Source: Ctenosaura bakeri (taxonomy: Eukaryota; Chordata; Lepidosauria; Squamata; Iguanidae). Taken from it: a DNA stretch of 64,000 nt. The first letter of the stretch is position 1, and every line of letters starts with the position of its first letter. The DNA is taken from assembly GCA_948474755.1 (NCBI GenBank), contig CAOLHI010001312.1:558001-622000 (forward strand). Direction: 5' to 3'. Shown one piece after another: positions 48,501 to 59,539 of the stretch. The notes beneath the pieces were generated by a model. It was not told where the DNA came from and did not search any database. It worked only from the letters and a program-made list of their open reading frames with translations. A program made the position numbers and the translations under genes.

Positions 48501-51500
48501 GCAGGTTCATAGGGTAATAACAAGAATGCTGACAGGAGAGATGCTTGGTCTTTTAGCAACAAGTGAAGCACAAGCCATTCTACATATCGGCAACTCCTGA
48601 GTATAAATCTTAAGCAGAGGTCTTACGGTATGAAACATTTTCTCTTTTAAAGTAAACCAGTCAGTTGTGAGATGCATTTTATTGGATATCTTGTTAGCTG
48701 TCCTCAGTAGAAATGAAGAAAAATATATGGATGCGTTTGTGATTACCTGAAGTATTCAGTTATCATCATCACTATGGATACAGACCTAGAATTATTTAAG
48801 AGAAAGTAAGGACTGCATGGATTGGCCGTTTTTTCAACTAAAAATAAGAACCATGAGCAAGATATGTTGAAATATATAGCTAAGATGTATTCCATGGTTG
48901 GGAGTAGGGGCAGCTGGCACTTTCTGACTGTGTTTCTGTAGCCAGATGCATGAAGGAAATGTTATCCTCCCAGATGTCTCAAGAAGCTCCAAGAGATGCG
49001 GATGTATTTATGAAAAAAAAAAAAAGCTGCTTGGTACCCCTACCTTGCCCTGGCCATTAAATGGCTGTGGCAGGGCAGTAGTAGCCACAAGATAGGTTGC
49101 ATAACTGTGAGGTTATTGCATAAAAGAGGTGCCACAGTTCACTGTTCCACCAAAGTCAGAAGTGAAGTGCTTGCCTTTGGCTTTAACATCACTTTATGAT
49201 AGGCTGATTTACCCACTGGAAAAACTGTAGAAACAAGTTCAGGTGACCAGAGTGGATGCACTAAGAATAATGAAATTTTAATACCATGCAAAAAGTGTTT
49301 CTTTACCAAAGCTTGGAACCTTAGGTTTGAAAATTAACTTGATAATGTTGGATATTAGAAACAGAGAAATTAATTCTTTGACAGAAGAAGCAAAAGACAC
49401 ATGTCAAGAATGTTCCAAAGTCGTTGTTTTGTCAGTAGAAAAGCCCAATACACTAAGGTCTACGTGGAGGTTTAAAGCAGAGCTGAGCAAAGTGAAGCCC
49501 CAGGTCTATATTTGGCCTCCAAGGATGTTTTGTGACACTTAACATCTTCAAAAAAATCTTAATGGCCAAAAATTGAAAGAAATTGCTGCTCCTGGAGTCT
49601 CCAGGTACAATTTGCCCTTTAAATAGATAGCAAGTCATCCCTGTACCAATATTTGAGAAGCAGAATTAGACCTCAAGCCACTTTGAGCACTTTTTAAAAA
49701 AATGTTATCCATGCAGCCCCAGAGTGTCTCAGAGTATAAAAGTGACTCCTGGACCTGCTGCAATTGCCCACCCTTGTCTTGTGGCCTCCTTTAGGGGGTT
49801 ATATAAATTCATAAATGGACACGTCATAAATAGTAAAGCCAAGAAAGGAGACACTATTACTGGAGACAGTTGCTGTTTTGAAGCATGAAGTGCTAATGAG
49901 GCTTTGTACAGGGTGTAGGTTAGTTTCTGGCAGCTCTGAAGGGATGCACAGTTCAAAAAGATCACTTGGACCAAATCCATTACACATCCCATTTTTAATG
50001 TGAGTCAAAAGCACTAATTTGTCATTACTCTCATTATTGGTGAGGTTGCAAAATGGAATATTCAATGATTGTTTACAACCCCTGATCTACAGAACAGAGT
50101 AGAGGAAAGTGCTCTCTTTCATTATCCTTGCTTTTAATCTCAAGAGATTTTTAAAACTAGCATGATGATCAAAAGGAATGATCATGTAGGAGTGAATTAT
50201 AGCTGAATACAGTTTCAGAATAGTCATTTTCACTTTCTTTCCTTAAGTATATATTATCGCGTTTTGTTTCTTTTGACATTAAGTGCATTCCTCAGCAGGT
50301 TGCATCCATGAATGTATCGGGAGGGGACTGTGAATGCCATTTGATAGCTTTCAGGACATTTAAACATGGATGTAGTCGTTATTACTTAATGAATGTAACA
50401 TCAAGAGATAACTTTCAATGGGATACAGATACTGACAAACAAACAGCAAAGGTAGAGCTCCGTTACTACCTGCTGTTACTGCGATGATTTTTCATGGTGG
50501 AAGTTCATCCATACAATGGAGTATCTCTGAGGGTCCAGTGACAGAATGACAATGATAGAATGAAGGTGGAATGACATTGAGTACTATGTTTATATCACCC
50601 ATTACAACACTGGCCCATGGAGGCACACTTTTCAAGATTCCTTCAGTTGTGTGCTGTTTCATCAATCTTATGTTGGACAGTGGTAGCTGCTAATTCCTAT
50701 GCCAGCAGGACAGTGAATCAAGAAAAGATTTAAAGAAAACCCCAACTCAGCCCAATTAGAAGAGGCCCTTTGCATCAATGTCTGTTTGGCAAAATGATAT
50801 TTATATAAGTTCCACTGATTTGATGGGTTTCTTCTAGATGGGATTAGCAATTGTTCTTAGGCCTTTCCTTTAGAAACTTGAAGTGGGATTGAACAACTTT
50901 TTTAAGGGAGACACCCTGATGTGGGAAGGGGAAAGAAAAGGCTATTCATTCCTAAGCCTGTATGAGTAACAAGGAAAACATCCAAATTGTTCAGTGTTTA
51001 ATTTTTTAAAAAAATAGATCTTTAGGGATATTCCTTACAATATTTGTTAGTTTTGGCATCATTTTTAACTGTATCATGAATAGCCTCCTCCGCATTTACA
51101 AAATCCCCCAGGTTCCATGATTCTGTGCAAAGCTGTATTGGTGCAATCTACATATCCAATTCACTTTATGGGAAAAATGTACAGCTAGCATTACAGGAAA
51201 CAAGAGGAATAATATTGCTTTAACTCAGTGACTCATACTTGTCTCAGTATTGTTGTTTCTTGGATGTTTGAGGGCTTTCCTCCCCCTCGTCCCTTGGAAG
51301 AGATCAGCTCAAAGAAACAATTTAAATTTGAATCATTGAAGTCATAATTCTATAATCTCCTGATATCCAATTTAAGATAACATCCTGCAGTAGGTGCAGA
51401 ATGGCTACTGGGGGTCAGCTGTGGCAGAGGCTGTGATTGAAACCAACAAAAAGAGGATGAAAGATTTATTCACAGATAAGTCACTTGCCTTCAAAATAAA

Positions 51501-52435
51501 ATTATCCAACCCCTTTATCTGTTGAAGGAGGAATGGATTTCATAGATGAGAGATTAAGAAGTGATTTGTCATACTGTTAACAGTTTCGGCACACACTTGT
51601 TCAGTTCCTGTTGCATAAGATCACTTCTGAGAACTAAATCGTTTCTGAGCAATTTATGGTTGTGCAAGAAAATGTAATTAAAAAGGTGGGCAGCATAATT
51701 CACCATTGCTTGTCTTTTGCTTCCTTCTCATCATTATCCATCAAGTAAATTGTGTTCCCAAATTTTGTGCACCTTGAAAGCCTTGGATCACTGCGATGAA
51801 GACAAACAAATGAACTAATCCATGTATGTGGGTGCAATAGAAATGTGGAAAGCAAAGGAACCTTTTCTCTATTAAATTCTAGATCATGCAACGTGATCCT
51901 GCAAGGTCAATTCACCAAACAAGCCATGCATTCTGTCTATATCTAACCAAATTATTTGGCACTTGCCTGTTTCTTTCAGCAGTCACAAGAGGAGGTTTAT
52001 TTAGCTGCTAGAGGACCTCTCAACATGGACTATAGGCTGCTTATACAGGCTATGCATAGAAGAAACCAATGATCTAACACAAAATTTATGGTTACATATG
52101 GTCTTGCAAAAGATAGAAGGGAGAGGAAATTTTACTGAATTTTTCTAAGGTAGGAGAAATCCTTCAACAATTTGTTAGGAATAACAGTCCTGACAGTAGC
52201 AACAGTAGCATAACTTCCTTTTTTCCTAAGGGACTCTTTTTTTTTTTTTTGGTGTTGGGGGATAATTCTTCCATTGCAAATAGTAACATCCCCAGTCCTG
52301 AGCATTGCCAAGCTTCCAAATTGCAATGAGGGATAGTTAAAATTCATGATGTGCAGAATTGACAAGCAGGAAGCAGCTGCTAACAAGTTCAGTTCTACAA
52401 AAATACCAAATGAAAGTATTGATTTCAGTTAATCT
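45585..52435. other. long stretch without recognised genes or repeats
   Basis: The longest repeat-poor interval of the window, about 6.8 kb. Open frames are all under 90 codons and show no family features. Small simple tracts occur at 46566-46586 (AC-rich) and 52238-52250 (T run). Candidate place for unique or conserved non-coding sequence. Confidence 0.45.
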
Positions 52436-52446
52436 AAGCCATGTAT

Positions 52447-52856
52447 TTAGAGCCAGCATGGTCTAACAATTTGAGCATTGGACTATGGACATGTCTGCAG
52501 TAGCCTGTTATAGAGCTATGATTCTGCTTTCAACATCTTATGGAATCCTGGGGTTTGTAGTTTAGGGAGTGGCCGACTGGCCCCTCCCTAAACTGCAAAC
52601 CCCAGGATTCCATAGGATGTTGAAAGTGGAATGATAGCGCTATAACAGGCTAGTGCAGAAATGGCCTATGACTCTGGAGACCAGGGTTCAAACCCTTCTT
52701 AGGCATGGAAACATTCTGGGTGACCTTGGGCAAGTCACACTTTCTCAGCCTCTGAGGAAGACAAAACTAAACCTCCTCAAAACAAATCTTGCCTGTGATG
52801 GGTTCTCCTTAGGGTTGCTAGAAATCAGAAACAACTTGGATATACAGAACAACAAC
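52447..52856 (+). mobile_element. tRNA-headed SINE split by a MITE
   Basis: The head 'agagccagcatggtctaac' runs to 'ggactat' at 52486. The body resumes at 52667 with 'tatgactctggagaccaggg', a B box changed to GGTTCAAACCC, 'gtgaccttgggcaagtcac', and the tail 'ttgctagaaatcagaaacaac' and ACAACAACAG. AGCCATG-T/C-AT at 52437-52446 and 52857-52866 is the probable target duplication, with one mismatch. Confidence 0.8.
52487..52666. mobile_element. near-palindromic MITE with TAT duplication (family A)
   Basis: 180 bp, GGACATGTCTGCAG to GTGCAGAAATGGCC. Arms are inverted over about 75 bp around 'gtggccgactggcccc'. TAT is present at 52484-52486 and 52667-52669. Because it interrupts a SINE whose sequence is known from other copies, the 3-bp duplication can be read reliably. 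Confidence 0.85.
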
Positions 52857-52869
52857 AGCCATGCATACA

Positions 52870-54170
52870 TCTGTAAGATTAGCATATTGACTATATTCAT
52901 AAATTACATGATGCATGCATTTCTGTAAAGGGCCCACAGTTCAAAATACAGAATTTTTTAGCATCCCATTCAGTCTGTATAAAAAAATGCTATCCAACTC
53001 TTTCATATAGCTTTCAGATGCTTTCAGATAGGGGATATACCTTGCTATATGGAACACATGCCAGCCCTACAAGGGATAAGCTTTCTGGCCCTCAGACTTA
53101 GAAAAATCTCTTAGAATAAGTATACCTGTCAACCTTAGCAATAGTGCTAGAGGTTTGGCCACAATTTTGTATCTTCTGTAGTGAGCAGACCCACCACAGT
53201 TCCAAGGTATAAAAAACAGTGGCCACTGAAAAACAAAAATTGGGAATACTTGAGTAAAATTCTTCAAGTAATTTTAATAGATGAATGAGGGAAAAAAAAG
53301 TTTTCAGATATCTTTAAATAAAATATCTTCTGAACAACCTTGACTGAGCTCTAAATAAGCTTGTAATCTGAGGTGAAATGATTTTGTGAAATCATCTTCA
53401 CCCCAATTTGACTGCAGCTTTGTTCTGAGAAATCCTCAACATAATTATTTGGGATCAAATTGTATTGAGCTCAATGGATTTGATCTCATTACATATGCAA
53501 AGGACAGTTTTGTGAGTTAATGATTACCTTTTCTCCTTCCTGCCAATCCCCTTCCCCCAAATAGGAATTTGAGACTTTTTTTTTTAATAAAGCCTCTTTT
53601 CTGTGTGTAAACTGCCCAAAATCTTTTACCAAGCTTTTGCTAAATGACTAAATCACCACTTTGGGAGAAGGAAGTGACTTGCAAAGCATATGTAAGGGAT
53701 ATAGCAAATTTCCCCTCTTTTTTCATATTCTGACAGCCATTCAAATATCCACAAAAATAAGAAATGAGAGCTCAGATCAGGCTATAGAGTATATACTGGT
53801 CAGCTTCTTAATTCCTTGGAGGACTGGAAATAGGATGTCTAGATTGGATAAGCTCCACAGAAATGAAGCCAGCAATTCAATCCACACATCATGGCAAAGG
53901 TGGACAGATGCCAAGAGTGACAGGACCACTTTCAGCACCTCATAATCACTGGTGGGGCGCTCTAATGGGTGAGATGAAGTGAGGCTTCTGTCAACTAAAG
54001 TTGCATCCACACCACACACTTATAATGGTTTGATATCACTTTAATTGCCAGAGCTTCATCATATAGAATCTTGCAATTCTATAGAATTTCTAGTTTGGTC
54101 AGAGGATACAAAGGATTTTTTTTTCATGCACATTTCAGTCTTTGTCAGAGAATTCGAAGTACCATGTGAA
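52870..54170. other. non-coding stretch, nothing recognised
   Basis: No gene or assignable repeat. Confidence 0.4.
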
Positions 54171-54177
54171 ATTACCT

Positions 54178-54296
54178 CTGTGCTCCTACAGCATTTACCT
54201 TCTTCCTGTGAAGATGAGCAATATTGGTTGAAATTCTCCCTTCTACATAGCTATTAAAGGAACAGGAGCCATCTTCAGTTTTCACTCTGGCACGCC
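54178..54296 (-). mobile_element. solo arm of the foldback element (family D)
   Basis: The reverse complement reads 'tgccagagtgaaaactgaag', 'ggctcctgttcctttaatag', 'agaagggagaatttcaacc', matching the left arm of 31165-31556 in order. No opposite arm is found nearby. Confidence 0.6.
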
Positions 54297-54324
54297 TAGT
54301 CATTTCTGGCCTGTGAACTGCATA

Positions 54325-54738
54325 TGCTGGAAATGTCCAGAGGAGGGTGACCAAAATGGTGAAGGCTCTGGAAACCATGCTGTATCACGAATGGCTTCGG
54401 GAGCTCTGTATATTTAGCCTGATAAAAAGAAGGTTGAAAGGTGATATGGTAGCCATGTTTAAATATTTGAAGGGACATCATGTTAAAGATGCAACTAGCT
54501 TGTTTTCTGCTGCTCTGGGGACTAGGACAAGGAGCATTTGATTCAAGCTACAGGAAAAGAGATTCCACCTGAGCCTCAAGAAGAATTTCCTGATCGTAAG
54601 AGCTGTTTGACAGTGGAATATGCTGCCTTGGAGTATGGTGGAGTTACCTTCTTTGGAGGTTTTTAAACAGAGGTAGGATGGCCATTGGAGGGTTGGACTC
54701 GATGACCATTGTAGTGTCTTCCAACTCTATGATTCTAT
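54325..54738 (+). mobile_element. CR1 LINE 3' end
   Basis: Sense CR1: 'ggagggtgaccaaaatggtg' (the VQRR-type ORF2 codons), 'cgggagctctgtatatttag', 'ggactaggacaaggagcat', 'gattccacctgagcctcaag', 'gacagtggaatatgctgcc', and the tail 'tcttccaactctatgattcta'. Non-coding through indels. Confidence 0.85.
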
Positions 54739-54754
54739 GCCATTCCCACCATGT

Positions 54755-54890
54755 GAGATAGGTTAGGCTGAGAGAAGACTGCTTGTCTAAAGTGACCCAA
54801 TGTGTGTCAAACTTCCGTAGTGATTTGGACTTGGACCTTCCAGATCTCAGACCCAGATGTTAAGCACTACATTACACACTCTCTTTCCAC
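54755..54890 (-). mobile_element. SINE head relic (antisense)
   Basis: 'gtgagataggttaggctgag', 'aagtgacccaatgtgtgtc' and 'ggacttggaccttccagatc' to 'actacattacacactctct' follow the antisense order of a tRNA-headed SINE head. Tail missing. Confidence 0.5.
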
Positions 54891-54907
54891 ATCTTCTATT
54901 TCAAGGG

Positions 54908-55117
54908 GGCCCATTCACATTATAGAATTAGTTCTATTACTATCATAGTTACACTTTATGAAATCCTTGGAGCTGACTATTTAGAGAAGGGAGTTTAGAA
55001 TTCTCAGCCAAACCATTCCAGTATGTCACTGAACTTTAAACTTCAGGATTCCATAGGATGGAACCATGGTGGTTAAAGTGGAATAACAGCTCTGTAATCT
55101 TGTAGTGTTAATGGATG
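54908..55117. mobile_element. diverged near-palindromic MITE, long form (family A)
   Basis: 'ggcccattcacattatagaa', 'gttacactttatgaaatcc', 'gagtttagaattctcagcc', 'aggattccatagg' and 'ttaaagtggaataacagctc' are decayed versions of the family landmarks in the right order. Ends only approximate. Confidence 0.55.
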
Positions 55118-55284
55118 CTAGCCACTATACTCTTGTTTGCTAGAAAAACTTTCCTTCCTATGTATCAACTTTACTTTTCGATTCTCCTTGAGAGTAGAGC
55201 TGTGAGGTCAGTCCAGAGCTTAGAAAGACACTATTAAAATATAATTCACTGGTGTTATAGTTCCAGTGTCACAAGTAGTTAATG

Positions 55285-55500
55285 CTATAGTTGTGTGTGT
55301 TTATATGCCTTGAAGTCCCCTATCGTGACCTCACAAATTTCGTAGGATTTTCTCAGGCAAGGAATATGTAAGGTGGTTTTACCAGTTCCTTCCTTCGAAG
55401 TACTTACAGTATTTTGTATTCACTGGTATTCTCCCATCCAAGTACTAACCAGGGCTGACCTTGCACAGCCTCCAAGATCAGATGGGATCTACTGCTTTGT
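55285..55500 (-). mobile_element. 5S-rRNA-headed SINE (5S-Sauria-like), antisense
   Basis: 55429-55492 is the antisense of 5S rRNA: 'ctcccatccaagtactaacc' followed by 'agggctgacc' and 'ccaagatcagatgggatc', which covers the internal pol III control region. Toward 55285 the element ends in 'tatatgccttgaagtcccc' and 'tatcgtgacctcac', a BovB-like tail related to that of the tRNA-headed SINEs. The 5' end of the 5S part is truncated. It is not a 5S gene. Confidence 0.75.
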
Positions 55501-55504
55501 TTCT

Positions 55505-56260
55505 CTGAGGGAAAAAAAAAAAACCCTCTCTCTGTTTCTCACATGTAGCTAAAATAGTTACTCATAGTTAATTTTTTTTATAAATATCTAAATGTCAAGC
55601 CATACAAGAGTTAAAGGAAGCATTGCATCCAAATTCTTTCTAGATGAATTCTTTCTAGAATAAAATCACTCAATTTTTTCCTTATCTAAAGAGCTAACTT
55701 TAGATGGCCTCTTAAAAGCAACTTTGCTAAATTAAAACTTAGCATTTTTTTTTAATTTCCCTCTAGAACTTTAAAATCACATGAAATGAGGTGTCCTCTT
55801 TAGACTTAGCATTTATGTGACTAGATTTTACGTGCCTTTTAAAAACTGGTCTGCTCAATAATGCTACAGATGTTTTCTTGCTCATAAACATGTACTTTTT
55901 AATCTCCATCTGGAACCATCTCAGAATGCAACACTTTAAAGCAAGTTTTTCTTTTCTTTATTTTTTTTTAAAGTCAGATATAGACAAGAAAACTCCTCTT
56001 GAATTTTAATATAGCTGAATTTTTGACAAATAAAAGCCTTTATAACTTGGAGAATGAGGCTAAGGTGTGGTATGAGACTGCAGCTCCTGCTTATGGTAGC
56101 AGCAATTTCAACTTAAGTCAAGAAGCATCCAATACAGGCCTCCATCCGTCCCAAAAGGTTACCACTTCAGAGAGGCTTTACAGTCACATGATGTTGGAAT
56201 ATTCTTCTTCCCTTGTACTCTTACTTTCTACACCTACAGCTAACCCTTCTTATCTCCACC
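55505..56260. other. non-coding stretch, nothing recognised
   Basis: AT-rich. The start of a 190-codon open frame (55999) falls here, but that frame runs into the DNA element at 56264 and has no protein features. Confidence 0.4.
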
Positions 56261-56263
56261 ACA

Positions 56264-56748
56264 GGCCCTTTTCACATGCAGGCAGCAGAATGGGGCAAGC
56301 CACGCCAAAACGGGGCTTACCTTGTTCCGTCGCCACACGGAGCAGTGCATTTCGCTGCTCTACACGCAGCAGCGTCCCGCGGCGTCCTCGGTGCCCGGCA
56401 GCGCCCAAAATGGCAGATTTTGACTGGCAAAGCCTCCCCACCAATCGGAGAAGCTCACTAGCCGGAAATCCCACCCCCTGCCCGATCTGCAGGGATGCCC
56501 TTTCGCGCATCCGTAAATCCATACGGGCACTGCAACGGGGCTGGACGGGGCTGGACACCTCGTGCCTTTGAAAAACCACATAAAATGTGGTTTTTCAAAA
56601 GCATGCGGCGCTGCCATTTGCGGACGCCCGACTGCGGATTGGCGTGTGGATTTACTCGTGAGTAATCCAACCCAATTTGCGTAACGGTGTAGACGACCTC
56701 CATGGAGGTCGATCTAAACCGTTTTTTTAACCCCATGTGAAAAGGGCC
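56264..56748. mobile_element. GC-rich non-autonomous DNA transposon (family E)
   Basis: 485 bp with perfect 15-bp terminal inverted repeats GGCCCTTTTCACATG, flanked by ACA at 56261-56263 and 56749-56751. The interior is strikingly CpG-rich. It holds a 15-bp stem with a 3-base loop (56567-56581 with 56585-56599), an 18-bp palindrome CGACCTCCATGGAGGTCG (56694-56711) and a doubled GGGGCTGGAC (about 56537-56556). Open frames on both strands overlap here and look fortuitous. Terminal motif and 3-bp duplication suggest PIF/Harbinger-type mobilisation. Confidence 0.8.
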
Positions 56749-56977
56749 ACAGTCTTCCTTCTTTAATGAACTGGGGAAAAATTTCAATCCAACTTGCTGT
56801 CTCATAACCATGTAGACATAGAGAGAGGAATTCTAAAATAGGAGTCACATAACTGTTCAAAGGCTTATGGGGCGGGGGAATGAGGAAGTAGCACATGGTA
56901 GGAACAGCATACTTTGAAAACTACTGGCTGAGCTCCTGCATGGGACCCAAAGCGACAATGTCACAGCTACATTCCCA

Positions 56978-57072
56978 ATCTGACTTCTTAAAACCCATTT
57001 TACATTTCCTTATCTGACTTCTTAAAACCCATTTTACATTTCCTTATCTGACTTCTTAAAATCCATTTTAAA
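56978..57072 (+). repeat. 34-bp tandem repeat, about 2.7 copies
   Basis: The block TGACTTCTTAAAA begins at 56981, 57015 and 57049, with a constant 34-bp spacing. The first two units are identical over nearly the whole length; the third ends early. Confidence 0.9.
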
Positions 57073-57091
57073 AGCCAGACAACAGAACTAA

Positions 57092-57252
57092 AGCCATTTC
57101 CGCACTAGACTTTTATAGTGCTATTATTCCACTTTCAACATCCTATGGAATCTTGGCCCCTCAAGGCTCCTGCCTAAACTGCAAACCCCAGGATTCCATA
57201 GGATGTTCAAAGTGGAATAATAGCACTATTAAAGTCTAGTGCAGAAATGGCC
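57092..57252. mobile_element. near-palindromic MITE with TAA duplication (family A)
   Basis: 161 bp, short form: AGCCATTTCCGCACTAGAC to GTCTAGTGCAGAAATGGCC. TAA lies at 57089-57091 and 57253-57255. The arms are almost perfectly inverted over about 75 bp around a short 'cctcaaggctcctg' centre. Confidence 0.85.
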
Positions 57253-57259
57253 TAACTGA

Positions 57260-57795
57260 AGGAGTTCTGTGGTGCTTGTGAGAAGGACACTGAAGGATGA
57301 TGTATCCAGCTTCCTCCTGCCAAAAAGCCACAGCATGATAAGCAGGGACCCTTTCAGGGTTCTATCACAACTTCTTGTCACACCACAGCTCACTGGTGGA
57401 GAGGGGGCTGAATGTGTAATCCTTCTGCACCCCACTTTACGGCACCACAAAACTCCTTTATTCATTATGATTCTGCTAAGAAACCAACTCCATTGGTTTC
57501 CATTTTCACCTTTCTTCATAAAAACTGGAAATCTTTTGTTTCAAGTAATGACTCAGGATACATCCAGCTGAAGGTCAGTGGAAGATAGATAGACAGATAG
57601 TTCCTGTTCTCTATATTTAAGAAATGGATTTTGATTCAAGTTCTCAGTTCAGGAAAACCTCATATATAAACCAGAGCTTCAGAATGGCTAGTCAAAAATA
57701 ATTTGGGATTTTTAATTCTTTCCTTCTTTGAATAAGTAAGGGATTACTACATTGCATAATGATTTTAACTTATTGGCTGGAATCCTGTTGGTTTC
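57260..57795. other. non-coding stretch, nothing recognised
   Basis: No gene or assignable repeat; a short GATA-like run is at about 57583-57600. Confidence 0.35.
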
Positions 57796-57798
57796 ACA

Positions 57799-57959
57799 GG
57801 CCATTTCCACACTAGACTGTTATAGCGCTATTATTCTGCTTCCAACATACTATGGAATCCTGGGCTTTGCAGTTTAGGGAGGGGCCTTGAGGGGTCAGGA
57901 TTCCATAGGGTGTTGAAAGTGGAGTAATAGTGCTATAAGAATCTTGTGCAGACATGACC
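57799..57959. mobile_element. near-palindromic MITE, short form (family A)
   Basis: 161 bp, GGCCATTTCCACACTAGACT to a worn terminus 'gtgcagacatgacc'. Centre 'ggggccttgaggggtcagg'; about 15-20 bp of the right arm near the centre is deleted. Flanks ACA and ATA do not match exactly. Confidence 0.8.
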
Positions 57960-57964
57960 ATACA

Positions 57965-59465
57965 CACGTTAGTTGCTTTATATATGCTGTTGTACTTTTT
58001 TGGCTATGTGCAGTGAATTTATTTAGTTCATGGTTGCATAAATGGAGTTCCTCAAGTGGAACCTATGGACATTTTACATTTGTTTAGTACAAACATTTGT
58101 GGATTTCACATTTATCTAATTCCCACTGGTAGTGCAGACTTGCAGTTGCACATTCTTCAGCTATTTTTCAGGGTTTTCAATGTACCATTTTATATACTGA
58201 TATTGCAGAAAAAGTCACTCTGCCTTCCCCACCATATAATAGGAAAATACGCAGGCACAGTGGTGGATGTACCCTTGGTTGAACAATATTAGTATTCAGC
58301 AGAAGAGTGGAGCAGCAAAACCACCATGTAACAACATGTTGCTTGTGTTACAGTGTAGGAGTTTGGCCACTGAGGTATAACTTTGTTCATTTTGTGATGA
58401 AAAATTAACTTTAGCACTTATAAGAATGTGACATTACTAAATGATGGGGGAGGAATAACATATTAACAAACTGCTTTCTGGACTTGGAAATATAATTAAT
58501 TATTTTAATATGTATAACTAATTTTAAGTTTCTAAGATCTGAAAAACTAAAAATCCTTCTGCTTCCATGTATTAAAGCCCTGGGCACATCATTAATTTAG
58601 AAAGGATTGTGTGACCCGAAGCTTTTATATGTCCTTTTACATGCTTTATCCTGTTCTCCTATTCTCTGTTCTTTCCACATACACAATAGATCAACTGAAG
58701 GAAAACAGAGCAACCACATCATTTAACTGAGAAGTTGTAAGAGACAATGATGATAATGGCATGACCTGTGTGTATGAATATCTGTTCTGCACTAGAAAGA
58801 AATGGTCACCTAAAATGGTGTTTATTTCTCCCTGCTACCTTGCAGATTGAAAAATCAAACTAAGTTAGAAAATGTGATGTCTTTGGCAACTCCCCTCCAT
58901 TACTGTTTTTACTAGTCAAGTGGTAAGTCTGCCTTTGAGTATTTATGGCACAATAAAGCTTATTTCAAGCAACCTATGTGTAGAATTGAATGTCTGGAGG
59001 AGAAGCGGATGTTGATTATCCTTTTCTTGCCGTATTCCAGGTATTCATGTGGAGCTATGAATGTATGCATTCAGTTGTGGCTGATGGCTTCCATATCAGT
59101 GGAGGGAGAGTGGAATGTAGAATGTGCTCTGGGTTTTAATTTGAACCTGAAAGAAGCTATCTCCAAAATAAGTTAAGCACAATCTGTAGTGCCACCACCA
59201 GCCCACTGGTTTGGGAGCTACTAGGTACTACTGGCTCATTTACAGTGATGTAATAGAATCTGGGCCTAAAGATTAGAATCACTGGGGTATTTCAATTAGC
59301 AGGGATAAGAATATCGTCTGCTATCTCCCAACAAGGCCTTCCCAAATTTCACTGATGCATTTCTCAAAGTAGCAGGACCATTGCTTGGATTTTCTCAGCA
59401 ACAATATATTATTGTGAGTTATCCTTTTGTAGTACAAAGCTGTTTGAATTGCCTTGAATAATCAA
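57965..59465. other. non-coding stretch, nothing recognised
   Basis: No gene or assignable repeat. Confidence 0.4.
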
Positions 59466-59468
59466 TAC

Positions 59469-59537
59469 ATTGGTTATTCACCAATAAATGGAATAACCAA
59501 TATTGGTTATTCCATTTATTGGTCCTGAATGACCAAT
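59469..59537. repeat. perfect 44-bp palindrome within a 69-bp inverted repeat
   Basis: 59480-59501 is followed directly by its exact reverse complement at 59502-59523, with no spacer. An outer pair, ATTGGTTATTC (59469-59479) and GAATGACCAAT (59527-59537), adds 11 bp with one mismatch. AT-rich and able to extrude as a cruciform in principle. Confidence 0.9.
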
Positions 59538-59539
59538 AA

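Noticed and set aside
55429..55492. possible 5S rRNA gene
   Set aside because: Only an internal part of the 5S sequence is present, fused to a SINE tail; no full gene or terminator.
55999..56571. 190-codon open frame on the plus strand
   Set aside because: It starts in AT-rich single-copy DNA and runs into the CpG-rich transposon at 56264. Overlapping frames are open on the other strand too, and no domain or codon pattern supports a gene.
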